Source of the DNA: Jacaranda mimosifolia
Lineage: Eukaryota > Streptophyta > Magnoliopsida > Lamiales > Bignoniaceae
Direction: 5' to 3'
NCBI GenBank assembly: GCA_018894105.1
Contig: CM032128.1
Span: forward strand, 24,285,001-24,349,000
Length of the DNA stretch: 64,000 nucleotides
Shown: positions 37,470 through 48,789 of the stretch, piece by piece
How the letters are laid out: each line of letters opens with the position of its first letter
Numbering within the stretch: position 1 is the first letter of the stretch
Program-made: the position numbers and the translations under genes
Notes under the pieces: generated by a model
Databases searched by the model: none
What the model saw: the letters and a program-made list of their open reading frames with translations, nothing else
What the model was told of the DNA's origin: nothing

Positions 37470-38695
37470 GGAGTGTAATTTCTAAGATACCGAATCAATT
37501 AAAGCACTTGAGGAAGATTGTGGAAGTCGACGATCAAGCACGTTTGGATAACTTTTGTATGGATAGAAATTCATTTTAGCGGCTCTGTTATTTTATGGAA
37601 CACATAGGGGGGTTGCACCAAGAAAAATTTGTAAGCATTCTTGAGAAAGTTGCCATTTTTTTTTCGATTCTAGCACATCATAAGAAGAATATAATTGGCA
37701 AACATGATTTTAAATGATCTGGTCACATAATTAGCAAGTATTTCAAAGAATATCTTAAAATAATTATCAGGATTAGTCCACTTTTCCTTGTCGCACCTCA
37801 ACCTGTCGATGATAAATGTTCTAATGATACTTGGAGATGCTTTAAGGTATTTATCACATAAACCAATGATCCAAATAAATGCAATTAATTAATGGATCTC
37901 CTTCAAGTGAAACGGGTATTTTATTATTGTTCTAGGATTGTCTTGGGGCTTTGAATGGTACTTACATATTAGTTCGGGTTCTATTAAGCGAACAGACACG
38001 GTACAGGTCCAAGAAAGGTGAAGTTTCTGTCAATGTTCTTGGTGTGTGCAATCGTGAAATGAATTTCATATATGTCCTTGTTAGATGGGAGGGATCTGTT
38101 GCGGATAGTAGGGTATTACTTGTAGTTGTTAACAAACCAAATGGCCTCAAAGTTCCTGTTGGTATGTCTTAATTTTATAAACTGTTTAGCTACACGTTTT
38201 TTAATTAAATGCTACTGTTAATATTTAATATATATATATTTCCTTTTCAAAGGAAACAACTATCTATGTGATGCCGATTATGCCAATTGTGAAGGGTTTT
38301 TGACTCCCCATCGGGGCACCCGATACCACCTTGATGATTGGAGTGAGGGCGCATTAGCACCATAAAACCCTCATGAATACTTCAACATGAAGCATGCTAG
38401 GGCGCGCAATGTAATTGAAAGGGCTTTTGGACTCCTGAAGGGGTGATGGGCGGTCCTAAGGAGCACAACATACTGTCCAATCAAAACTCAGAACATGCTA
38501 ATCTTAGCATGTGCACTTCTACACAATTACATTCGTGCACATGTGCCAAATGACCCATTTGAACAGGTTGTGTTGGATGGTAATGATATCGCTTTGGAGA
38601 TGGATGTTGAACATATTAAGACAATCGAGAGCTCGTCAGAGTGGAGCAATTGGCGTGATAACTTGGCTGCCAATATGTACCAATCATGGAGATGA
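37470..38695 (+). pseudogene. PIF/Harbinger DDE transposase (DDE_4-like), inactive
   Basis: Three exon-like blocks, about 37490-37848, 37937-38161 and 38252-38695, are separated by two short introns (TTTAAG|GTATTT...TTCTAG and CTGTTG|GTATGT...TTCAAAG), as in plant Harbinger genes. Motifs are GALNGTYI, WEGSVADSRVL, NNYLCDADYAN, FLTPHRGTRYHLDDW, ARNVIERAFGLLK, then ACALLHNYIR and DPFEQ near the C terminus. The first catalytic Asp (GALDGTHI in active members) is Asn. The second Asp (ADSRVL) and the Glu (VIERAF) remain. At least four in-frame stops occur, including before RLCYFM and in the segment LLKG*WAVL. It is not functional. Confidence 0.88.
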
Positions 38696-38962
38696 GCTTA
38701 TTCTATATCTTAGGATGAATAGATTGTCTTAAAGTGTTGTAGGGATTGAAAAGATGTTTGAAACTAATTATCTTGTTGGGTTAGGTTGATTTAAACGTAA
38801 TCCTTTTGGCTTGAATTTAGTTTTGGTGATATGCCTTGTGTGTTCCATTCAAATCAAATATTAATTAAATTAACATGTTACATATAGTTATTCATATCAT
38901 ATATATATGAATTGCAAATATTTCCTTGTCACAACTGTAAATTAATGTTTTTATATCCCAGG

Positions 38963-40477
38963 TAATGGCACAATTTGGGTGCTTCTCTCAAAGTACAGAC
39001 AGGTCAAGTAAATCAGCCTCTACCCCACGATGATTTTGGACCCATCAAGAGGAGGATGCTCTAATAACCACATTGAAGAATTTGAAGGCAGGTGGTTGGC
39101 GATGAGACAGATCTTTTAAAGGTGGTTACATGGTTAGGCTGGAGACCATGATGCGCGAGAAATTTCCTTAGAGTGGCATCCTGGTGAAGCAAAGGGCTTG
39201 TTTGTTTACAAACTCCCAAAACTTAAACAAATACTACACATTCCCCAATCTCACTCACAAAATACAAAATTTATCCCCAAAAAATCCCTACTATTTACAC
39301 TCTAAACACATTCTCCAAAGTTTCAATCAATTATCTCATCATTACAAATATATACACATAGTACCACTCATACAATCTATATACACACATATATAAATAA
39401 TTTTAAAATACTCGTTTCACCTCACAAACCCAACAAAAAAGTCATTGATATGACATCTTCCCCACAACAAAAAACAAACAAACAAACAAATAATTTTCTC
39501 CCAATTCATTCTCTACCTACTTCCCAAAATATAAACAAACAACCATCACAATTCCCAATTCCACTTCCCAAAATCCATTCTCCCAAAAATGTTTTGGGAG
39601 AATGCCCCAATTCACATCCAAACAAAACCATATAAAATCAAAATTGCAAGTGTGGAAAAAGACATATTCTATCCTTGAAGGCATACTCAGTTGTAGTGGA
39701 AGAGGTGGAGCGACTATGGACCCTGCAACGTATATGATACTTGTGGAATCAGAATCTGTTTAGGTTGAATATATGAAGGTATATATGTGAAGTTGATCTT
39801 TTCTATGAAATTCATTTATTTTTATTCTTATATATAATAAAAAGAGTGCTTATGTTAAACATATGGATGTGTAGGTGCAACCAGATGTGGCTAAGCTTAG
39901 AGGAAAATTGCACCTATGGTACACTAGTTGGGTGGAGATTTTTGGAAATGATAGGGCAACTGACGAACAATCATTCGACGTAGCTGATATTGCTCAAGAA
40001 TTTCTCCATGGTTCTAATGCAATGGAAGCAGATAGGGCACCTGAGATACATGTTAACTCAATGTTTGGATTCACTACTGCAAATATTGCTGAAAATGATG
40101 CATTTTCTGTCTCCCTACCATCTAGTTCGAGTTTGAAGAAGAAGTCATCCTCTTTTGGCAAGAGAAAAAGAATCGAACCATGCAATATTGACTTTGAGAA
40201 GGTGATGGGGACATTGCTAGAAGACACAAAATCAGCTCTTGGACATCTCACTGAGAAGCTAGCACAATTTTCACCGCCGTCGCTGCCTGACATGGACGTC
40301 TCCCTCAGAACGTCATTATTTGAAGCACTTGCTGAACTCTTAGAGCTATCTATAGATGACCAGATAGGTGCTACATATCGTCTAGCTCATAACAAATTGG
40401 ATATAGATGCTTTCCGGGGGATGCCTGAAGAGGCCAAGGCTCGATTTGTGCACTTTCTACTATCTTGTACATTTTGA
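38963..40477 (+). pseudogene. Myb/SANT-like (Harbinger ORF2-type) protein, split by a MITE
   Basis: This is the DNA-binding partner usually encoded beside the Harbinger transposase. The first block (38990-39185) has FWTHQEEDALITTLKNLK and GYMVRLETMMREKF. The frame is cut by the MITE at 39194-39629 and resumes at SKLQVWKKTYSILEG. A TAG occurs shortly before an intron (39780-39874; ATGAAG|GTATAT...TGTGTAG). The last exon (39875-40477) is open for 200 codons: QPDVAKLRGK, WVEIFGNDRATDEQ, a Lys/Arg-rich stretch (KKKSSSFGKRKRIEP) like a nuclear signal, and a helical C terminus ending in GMPEEAKARFVHFLL. The domain order matches Myb_DNA-bind_3 proteins. The insertion and stop make it a pseudogene. 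Confidence 0.82.
39194..39629. mobile_element. MITE-like element, copy C, inside the Myb/SANT-like coding exon
   Basis: The left end is GGGCTTGTTTGTTTAC and the right end, on the other strand, GGTTTTGTTTGGATGT. The interior is C-rich and G-poor on this strand (CCCCAATTC, CTCCCAAAAT), like the other copies, with an AACCCAACAAAAAAG motif and a (CAAA)n run near 39476-39490. Coding sequence of the Myb-like gene resumes directly after it. No certain target duplication was found. Confidence 0.6.
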
Positions 40478-42329
40478 AATGCATGATCGGGATATTTTTG
40501 AACTGTTGGATTGAAGTTTGCTCACTGCTATTCAATGTGTTTGTCTATAATTTGTGTTGTAAGATTAGTCTTATGATTGTGAATCACGTAATATTTTGGG
40601 CTGGTACTTAATTTCTGTGGCTACATTACCTTGACTCAACCTTATTTTTGGAAATCTTAGTATATCACTTGTATTGTTTCTTCTCTTATTTTCTATCAAT
40701 TGGTTGATGAGTGGTTTCCATTGGTCATCTTACAATAAGTAAGGATGCTTTATCTATAGCTCACTTGGGAAGAAAATTACATTATGCTTATATGGATTTT
40801 CTCATTTAGTTTAGTTGTCAATCGGCAACCAAGCTTGCGTTCTGCCTGTCTTTAAAATTCTATGGCTTCATATTTACAATTTGACTACTTATTTTATGGT
40901 GTCCTATTTTTGAGCTCCCACCTGGTCATGCGATCCTATCTTTTGCTTGTATATCAACTTGTTAATTTTATGAAGATATTTTCGTGGCATGCAGAAATTA
41001 GGAAATTGATTTTGGAAATTTTGGGTTCTTGTCTAATTATTTCGGGTGATAAATTTTTGATGTAATTACACGTTATTAGTTGAAAGTTATTGTTCAATTG
41101 ATGATACAATTTTGTGAGATCATATGAAATAGGATAGGACTCTGTTACAAAAATTCATTTTCAATTTTCCACAAAAGGTATTTCGCACAAGTTAGAATTT
41201 GCCTATTGTTATTATTACTGCAATCTATATTAGCGTGTTCATTATTATTTGGATTTTGGCTTGAAATGATTATACAAAATACGTATATAGCAGCGTGAGG
41301 ATCATAATTAATAATTAGCTAGCCATCATGGTTTGGGGGGAAGACCACTTATATTAATTATATATAGAGGCATTATGCAATCATGATCTTCATGAAGCTT
41401 TCATCTCAATGACCCAAGCTTGGAGTTAGAATGTAACACGAGTCACCACTAATCCTGTTAAGACAAAATGGACACCATAGTTAATTAATTCATGATTTAG
41501 CCACTTTTTAAAATCATATGATCTAATGAATTTTATCTTTAATATATAAACGAATATCAAATATATTTCTATTTCTTTGTACATTAAAATAAAAAAGGAT
41601 GCTCTAAAAGAAAATGGGAAACCGATAAATTTTTATTTAAAACAAAAGATTAAAAAATGCTTCTTAATATAGTTGTACGTAAATCCCTGGTGCCTATTTT
41701 ATTTATAGTGAATTTATTCCAAGTTTTGGCTACTACTATTTTAAAGATTAGCAAAAAAAATTCTAGGACAATTATAAATCTATGATGTGTGTAGATAATT
41801 TATTCAAATTTTTTGCTTACGTTATTTAAAGGTTAGCAAGCAATTTAATTTTCTAAATTATCATCTAAAACTCAATGTGAGGACGATACAACCGATATGA
41901 TTGACCACTAAAAAATATTAAAGTCATGGCCATTTGTTTTTAATTGTGACTTAATGCTTAGTTTGGAGCATTCAGTAATGGAAATGTGAAACCATAAATT
42001 TTAAACTTAATGCTAAACACACGACTGCAAATGACATTAAATAAAGATGGAATATTACATTCATGTAGCTTTCTATGACCAGAAGGTACATAATTTATAA
42101 CAACTAGATCGAAATTCGACAGAAGCCAGTTAATAATAAAACCACATCATGGTCAACACTAAGCTATAGAGCATAATGTTAGGGCGTTTATTCGAACAAA
42201 TGGGCAACGGGGTAGATGAACACAAAATACAAACATAACAACTATCTATGTCTTCGAGACGGGAAGTACAAGGGAAACATAAACCTCATTTCTTGCCATG
42301 TTACTTCAGAGTATTAGGGGTAGATACAT
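40478..42329. other. Harbinger-like internal non-coding region
   Basis: AT-rich sequence with no recognised gene or element end. It is probably the 3' untranslated region of the Myb-like gene and element interior. Confidence 0.4.
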
Positions 42330-43135
42330 AGGAGCTAGCAGAACCTTCGATTGGGGAACGGTTCAAAAGTCTAAATATTTCCTTATCATCTTCTTCTATC
42401 CATAAGCCATCGTAGTGTTCGGACAATGGAATGTTCCATGGATTTGGATTAGGATTTGTGAACTTCACCGATTCTTGACTTGTTTCATTATGCCTAGTTA
42501 TCTTCTCGAGCTAATTCTAGAATAAAGATGTCAATGGTTGGCAATCCACATGTCCAGAGGGTGCGATTGACAGCCTATTTTGATTGTTGTTCACACTGTC
42601 AATTGGGTTGGTGCTAGTATCGTTAGAAATTTGTATAATATCCGGGTCGTCAAAAAAGTTAGATGGCTTTGGGGGCCCAAAGATCTCACATAACTCGGAC
42701 CACTGTGCATCTCCTTTGATCATATATGCCTCTGAAATTGGATATTTCTACGAAGTTTAACGAAAATATTAGGCAACAATTTAACATGTAATAAAACAAA
42801 TTTGTTTCTATATGAAGAATAAAGCAAATATTGCCATGGTAATGTAGCCCCATATGTAAGATTCAACTATCACAATATTGTGTTCCTCATCGTAATTAAC
42901 TGGGGGCAGAGAAATTAAGAAACCAAATACAGTATGTCTCTATTGCAGATTCTTGAAATGCATGCTCGCATCCTTATTAGAGAAATTCGTCCAAAACTTA
43001 GCATTCACCCAGCGAATGCATGAACGAATGAGAAAAACATTAGATCGGCTGAGATATCTTCCATATAACTGGGCATATTCTGTGAGTAAGCGGATGAATT
43101 CTTTCTCAATTTCCTCAAACCATGGTGCCACATAG
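42330..43135 (-). pseudogene. Second Myb/SANT-like fragment, opposite strand
   Basis: Reading the minus strand, 43131-42940 encodes PWFEEIEKEFIRLLTEY and later FWTNFSNKDASMHFKNL, the start of a Myb/SANT-like domain of the kind found in L10-interacting and transposon-linked proteins. After an interrupted stretch, 42723-42517 gives KGDAQWSELCEIFGPPKPS followed by an acidic/Asn-rich tail, matching the end of that domain. Stops and frame changes separate the two parts, some possibly introns. It differs in sequence from the plus-strand Myb-like ORF at 38963-40477, so it is not a simple duplicate. Confidence 0.55.
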
Positions 43136-43806
43136 AAGATTTGTTCTTAACTTTAGGGATTTCTTGGAGCTATTCAGATGATTGAATTAGTTCGTTTATA
43201 GATTGGATAAGAAATTGGGGTGGGGGTACATGAAGGTAACACACTTCTGTGTTAATAATATAAAAACACTCCTATTTATACAACACAAGGGAGCATATAA
43301 ATTTGATACAAGTAAAAGGCATAGCCTTTTAGTGAATTTTCTAATCAGTTGAAGTAATTGATGCGAATGGCCAAGGCATTGCTTGAAAGGCTGCAAATGA
43401 AAGCCTAATGCAAACAACTTCAGCCTCTTGGGACCCAAAGATTTGGATTGTCTTTTTATAAAGCTGCAATTGGGTTTGGCAATCAAGACGAAATGTTCAA
43501 AATCAAATTTATTCACTCTCAAAAAAATTTCACAAGCATAAGGGCCTTGCAGAATCTGTTTTGGAATGGACTTATAGGAGTGGATACACATTTGTTAAAC
43601 ATCACAGTTTACTTGTTAAATGAAAAAATTTAACAGTTCATTAATAGTTTAAAATATTAAATATAACTAAAACATTATTTATTTTATGATTAAGTATACA
43701 CATATACCAAAACAAAAGTTATACAAGGTTCCCATTAGATTACACACTTATAATAGAATGCATTACGAATATATTGAAACGGCTACCTATGTAAAGAAAA
43801 TGGCCA
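43136..43806. other. spacer between the two minus-strand ORFs
   Basis: No recognisable coding domain. A 131-codon minus-strand frame (43196-43591) lacks motifs and looks like chance. Confidence 0.4.
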
Positions 43807-44295
43807 TTACAACACAAACTTTCCTATGACCAACCCCAACAAGAGCCTCACAAAGGCAACAATGATAACATAACCATACCCAAGACAACCACCAAAGACC
43901 ATAGCAGATTTCAAGTTAGAATTTGGATATGCATACAACTCAAGTCGTTGATCATAAGAGTTATGAATTGAGAGACGTGTACGTGAACTTTCGCTTTGCT
44001 TTGCATGATCAAGGCTTCCACTATCATGTGACTTTGAGCCTTTATATGTTGAAAGAGTCTGAATGTAGGAACCTAGACTGAATCTCTAGTAATGTGCTTT
44101 ATATGATTCACTCTCAATTGACAAATAATTCAACGGAAGCCCATGGTACACATCCCACCAGACGAAGTGGCCATCGTGGTTGTTCCCTTTAGGACATTTG
44201 TAAAACCACATGCCAAGATTCTTTATCGTATGAGATTGACGAAACACCATTTGACCTCCACCATAAGGGTAATGTGGTGATGGCTTTTGGAGCAT
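43807..44295 (-). pseudogene. Small GRF-like zinc-finger protein with C-terminal hydrophobic helix (one nonsense codon)
   Basis: From the ATG at 44295 the frame runs 163 codons to TAA at 43807, broken only by TAG at 44086-44088. Residues about 8-52 resemble a GRF zinc finger: PYGGGQMVFRQSHTIKN, then FYKCP, HFVWWDVYHG. The first metal-binding Cys of the usual CxCG is Tyr, as in the related ORF at 62961-63481. A polar Ser/His-rich middle follows, and the last 35 residues form a hydrophobic segment (FGGCLGYGYVIIVAFVRLL) consistent with one membrane helix. The function is unknown. It lies inside the Harbinger-like element on the opposite strand to the transposase, so it may be captured cargo or a partner gene. 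A start upstream of 44295 is possible. Confidence 0.6.
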
Positions 44296-45487
44296 TTCTC
44301 ACTAACTACAAAAGCAAGGAAATATTGTAATTAAAAAGTGAAGTACGATCTTATGGCTAGAATTTTAAACAATAATTTCTTCTGATCTGACACCGATGTA
44401 ATGTATTCAACCACTATGGCTACTTTGGTTTTCACAGAAATTCCGTGGCATGCAACTTTTCTATTATCAATGCAGATGAACATATTCCATTAACTGGATA
44501 ATGGATTACTTTATTTCCAACTCCACATTACACAATAAGTAATAATTAAAAATGATACTTGCCTATGTCCACATTAGAACATTATGTTACAAACTAGATT
44601 TACATTTCTATTTATAACATAAACCCGACATAGAGATGGCCCCTTCATAGTATATGTAACCCATTCTAGTTGGATATGAGCATAATGAAGGTATAGACCA
44701 GGCACCATCTGTCAGTGAAGAAAATTGCCATGGAACTATGTTTGTCCATATTCATGTATACAATCCATTTAAGTATATCTTCAGAAGAATACATCCATAG
44801 TAAATAGAACAATCACACAACAAAGAAGGGAATAGCACCAAGGCCACTTGTGAAACATGTATCTGCAGAATATTTATAATTCTGTCTGCTTTGTTAACTA
44901 TAAAATGCCCAATTATCTTGTAGGATTCCAATTAACTCAATGAGAATGAACACATATATACATTATTTACCAATAATTTCTACCAATAAACCCAAATAAT
45001 ATATATTATGAAAAAAAAAAAGGAAATGGGACAACCATACTCACCCCACAGATACCAATCCATGCTTTCGCTGGAAGAATCTGATTCTTCAAACAGTGAC
45101 AGCAGTTGTCGGAGTGATGAATTCAGCCTTTCAGTGAAGTATATATGTGAAGTTATGCAGTGAAGAAGTTGCTATGTGCGACAAAAATATCAAATGCTGA
45201 TGTGTAGTTTTAGGGATTTCGAGAAGGGTGTGCCTTTGAGGAAAGTGGATTCTGACTGAATGTTAATCTGTCAAACTTTGTTTTCATTTTTAGTGGGAGG
45301 GGCCTACAGGGGGCAAAACTGTAATAGTTAAAATGAATATTTGATATCAAACAGGGGTGGTTGGAAAATCCAAGGTTGCAGTGGCAGCTAGTAGTGGACC
45401 TAATCTTATCTATCAAATACACCACTAAATTATTCAATCATGCCCAGTCTCCAACTAATACAATCACTCCTATCACCTAATTTCCAT
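44296..45487. other. Harbinger-like right subterminal region
   Basis: No gene was recognised. The last 200 bp before the inverted repeat contain CAAACAGGGGTGG and other words loosely echoing the terminal sequence, as is common at element ends. Confidence 0.4.
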
Positions 45488-45503
45488 ATCAAACGCCCCC
45501 TAA

Positions 45504-46100
45504 TGTAGGGAATAAGTTATAGAGATTGGAGATAGAAATAGTTAGTAGTGGGTGAAGGAGTTGTAGGGATTGGAGAGATGAACAATTAGTAGGGAGAAGG
45601 AGCCACAAATGTTAACTATGGATAAAATTTTGAAATTAATGTAAATTTACTTTCTATCTTATAGGAGTATTTTAGGTAAATAGTATTTTGGTGTAGCATG
45701 AGTAAGAGGGCTTTTCTTTTTAAATAGTATAGATACCATTAATAAGAGCATACCCCTATTTTAGAATGTTTTCAAGTATCTTTCCTAAATGTCCCCCCCC
45801 TCCCCCCCCCCTTTTTTTTAAATTCTCTTATCTCTGTAAAATAACCATCATCCCACTACCCAACCTCCCTCTCCCATTGCTACTGCTACATAATATACAA
45901 TTATTTTCGTTATTTTTTTCAAAGATGCATGAATGAGTTTGGCATTGGTGTTAACTAATTAATTTTGTTTTTCTATTTTAGCAGTTATTTTCAAGCCATT
46001 TGAATAACATGAGTTTTTATTTTTATTGAATGCACATACATCGAGTGTGCAAGAGTTAATATATATAAACTATCTCACAAAAATATATATATATAATAAT
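45504..46100. other. intergenic, low-complexity
   Basis: Contains an interrupted poly-C tract followed by T (about 45792-45820) and a short (AT)n run near 46084. No gene was seen. Confidence 0.4.
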
Positions 46101-46105
46101 AGTTC

Positions 46106-46332
<227 letters not shown>

Positions 46333-46915
46333 TCTATGTTAGAATGTGTCTCCTCCCAAAATAAAATCAAACATACCATTTTAATTTAAAACAATCTCTA
46401 ACAAGTTTTCAAACTTAAACAAACATATATCACATTCCTCAAACCCCCAATTCAAAATATTCTTCTCAAGACACTCAAAATAAAAATCAAGCATTACCAA
46501 GTGTATCTTTCTTTATGTTTTGGATAATTTATGGAAAATATTTTGAGAGAATATATTTTGGACAATGAGTTGGGGGAAAGTGATGTTTGTTTATTTTTAT
46601 TTTGGGTGTTATTGGAGAATATTTTGGGATAAAATTATTTATTTGAAAGTATTTTGTGAGGAAACAAATTTTACTATAAAATATTAAATTAGTCACTTTT
46701 AATTAGGCTAACGTGGTGAAATTGAATTTTTATAGTAATTGTTTATGTATTTGTATTTGTGTATATATATTTATATATATGTATATAATGTCTTAAGAAG
46801 AATATTTTGAGCAGTCCTTTTTGTGTTTTGGGTAGTAATTTAAGGAATATGCTATTACTTTTGGTATTGTTTTGAGATTAAAAAATTTTATGGAAAAAAC
46901 TAAACAAACATAGCC

Positions 46916-48789
46916 ATAATGTTCTTATTTTAAAACTCTATGGGTAATGTATGAAATATTTTAGGGTATGATGATGTACTGGTATTAGATGATGCAACAT
47001 ATTGGTATTTTTAGTATTAGTTTAATATGTTTAAGACAGATTCTAAAATTGTTATGAATTTTAATATTGAAAGATGTGATGGGTTGATTGAGTTGATAAG
47101 GCTACAAAACCGGATGCAATAATTAGAAATTAATAATGTTTAAGAATAATTTAGTGGATAAAGTTTAAAAAACTAAAAATTTAAATTCAAAAATTTGCTC
47201 GAATTGGTTCTGGACGTCGAATTCTTCTGGTTTAATGCAGCCTTTGTTATTCGTCATAGAGCATAAGCAAAAATGCAGCCGCCTCCTCTATTGACATAAT
47301 TGAAAAATCTCCTTTGCTTTGTTTAAGGCTTTTATTTCCACACCTATGCATCCTACACAAAAATTGAAATACACCTCAGCATAAAGATTATAATGCTGCC
47401 ATAAGCAAAATAAAGGGGGGCTATACCTCACCTTGTATACAAAAGTTTGAAAAATAATATATTCATACTATTATAAAAAGAAAGGCTTGTTACACTCATA
47501 AATGGAAGTTATTTCAATATTTTTGTCACTTTTTCAACTTTTACTCTTTAAAAAGCATTCATATAATAAAAAGATTTGGTGTAATAATCAAATATTGTTA
47601 AGGGTAGAAATGACAATAATTTCAAATTGGGTAATTCTCATACCAATTTTTGAATATTGAAATTTGCCCTCAAGATATTGTAACATTAACATCTAACCAA
47701 AATTACGGCTATTATTGTAATTGAATTGAAAAGTTGGAAAAACAACATTCAAATTTTCATTATTGAGGATGAATTTTTCATTTCCTCATGTGAATGACAT
47801 TTCAATACTATATTCTTTAAAATACAAATATTACATTATTCAAGTTTTGTTTTTATTCTATAGGTTGAAGGATTTAATAATATTAATTTTTTAGTTTAAA
47901 TAATTTTCATTTATTTGTCACTAAAATTACTATATGTTCTATATTACCTTTTTTTTTTTTTTGAATTTTTTACTATCAATTTCATAAAATTTTATTAGAT
48001 TGAAAATCAATATTATATGTTATTATTTAGTATGATTTGTATTGTTATATAGTCAACTGTACTATTTGCAAATTTAATTGTTTCTATGCTTATATTGTTA
48101 AAAGATATTTAAGCATGCAGGGACGGCGTGTCTCGACTACTAGTATAAGGAAAATGGGCAAACTATAGGTAACCATCATGTGATATTCAAAATTGACTCA
48201 TAAAACCATATAAAGTAAATATTAGCTTATATATTTCTTTGAATACATAAACCTAGTTCATGCGAACCAAGCCGGATTAAACCAAAAATTTTAACAAGTA
48301 ATTGGTAAAATGCGCGCGCGCACACACACACACACACATATATCTGAGGGAAGTTTCATTTGTTAATGCATGCTATTCTTCACTTGAAAATCTCTACGCC
48401 TTTGTATTTCATTCCAAAAAAATCCTAACTCTAATTCAAATTGAGAATCCACATAAAAATATACAAAAATACTTGAAGATTGTGTAAAGTTTTTTGGCAC
48501 ATACAAGTTGCAAATATTGTATTTGTGAATATATCTTCAAGTTTTCAAGTGAAGCGACATAATAAGCTGGTGAAGATATTTTAAAATTTCGATCTATCAA
48601 TTTGTATATCAATTCTGTAACTTATTGTCATGTTCGATGATATATCTAATATTTTTAGTAGTAGATCTTATTTTAACTATTGTGTAACAATGTATATATA
48701 GTGAGGAATATTCTATGGCAATATGGCATTTTTGTGTTGTTCGAAGAATCTATGATAGGGTATATTGTATAGCAAATTTATGTTGTTCA
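46916..48789. other. intergenic, no gene seen
   Basis: AT-rich sequence with a (CG)n(CA)n(TA)n compound microsatellite at 48311-48343. No recognisable ORF or element end was found. Confidence 0.45.

Larger units (their letters stand above)
28997..45503 (+). mobile_element. Large decayed PIF/Harbinger-like element containing nested insertions
   Basis: A perfect 16-bp inverted repeat, TTAGGGGGCGTTTGAT (28997-29012) and its complement (45488-45503), brackets the region. Similarity beyond the 16 bp is weak. The GGGGGCGTTTG terminus with an adjoining TTA/TAA fits PIF/Harbinger elements, which target TWA sites. Here TTA lies outside one end and TAA outside the other, so a true direct duplication is not proven. 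Inside are a Harbinger DDE transposase pseudogene (37470-38695), a Myb/SANT-like partner (38963-40477), and on the opposite strand a Myb/SANT-like fragment and a GRF-like ORF. A truncated CACTA element (29190-36235) and a MITE (39194-39629) were inserted later. Without the CACTA the element would be about 9.5 kb. The two ends could also belong to different elements. Confidence 0.6.

Noticed and set aside
43196..43591. 131-codon minus-strand ORF in the Harbinger-like interior
   Set aside because: It has no recognisable motif, low-complexity composition and no splice context linking it to the neighbouring ORFs.
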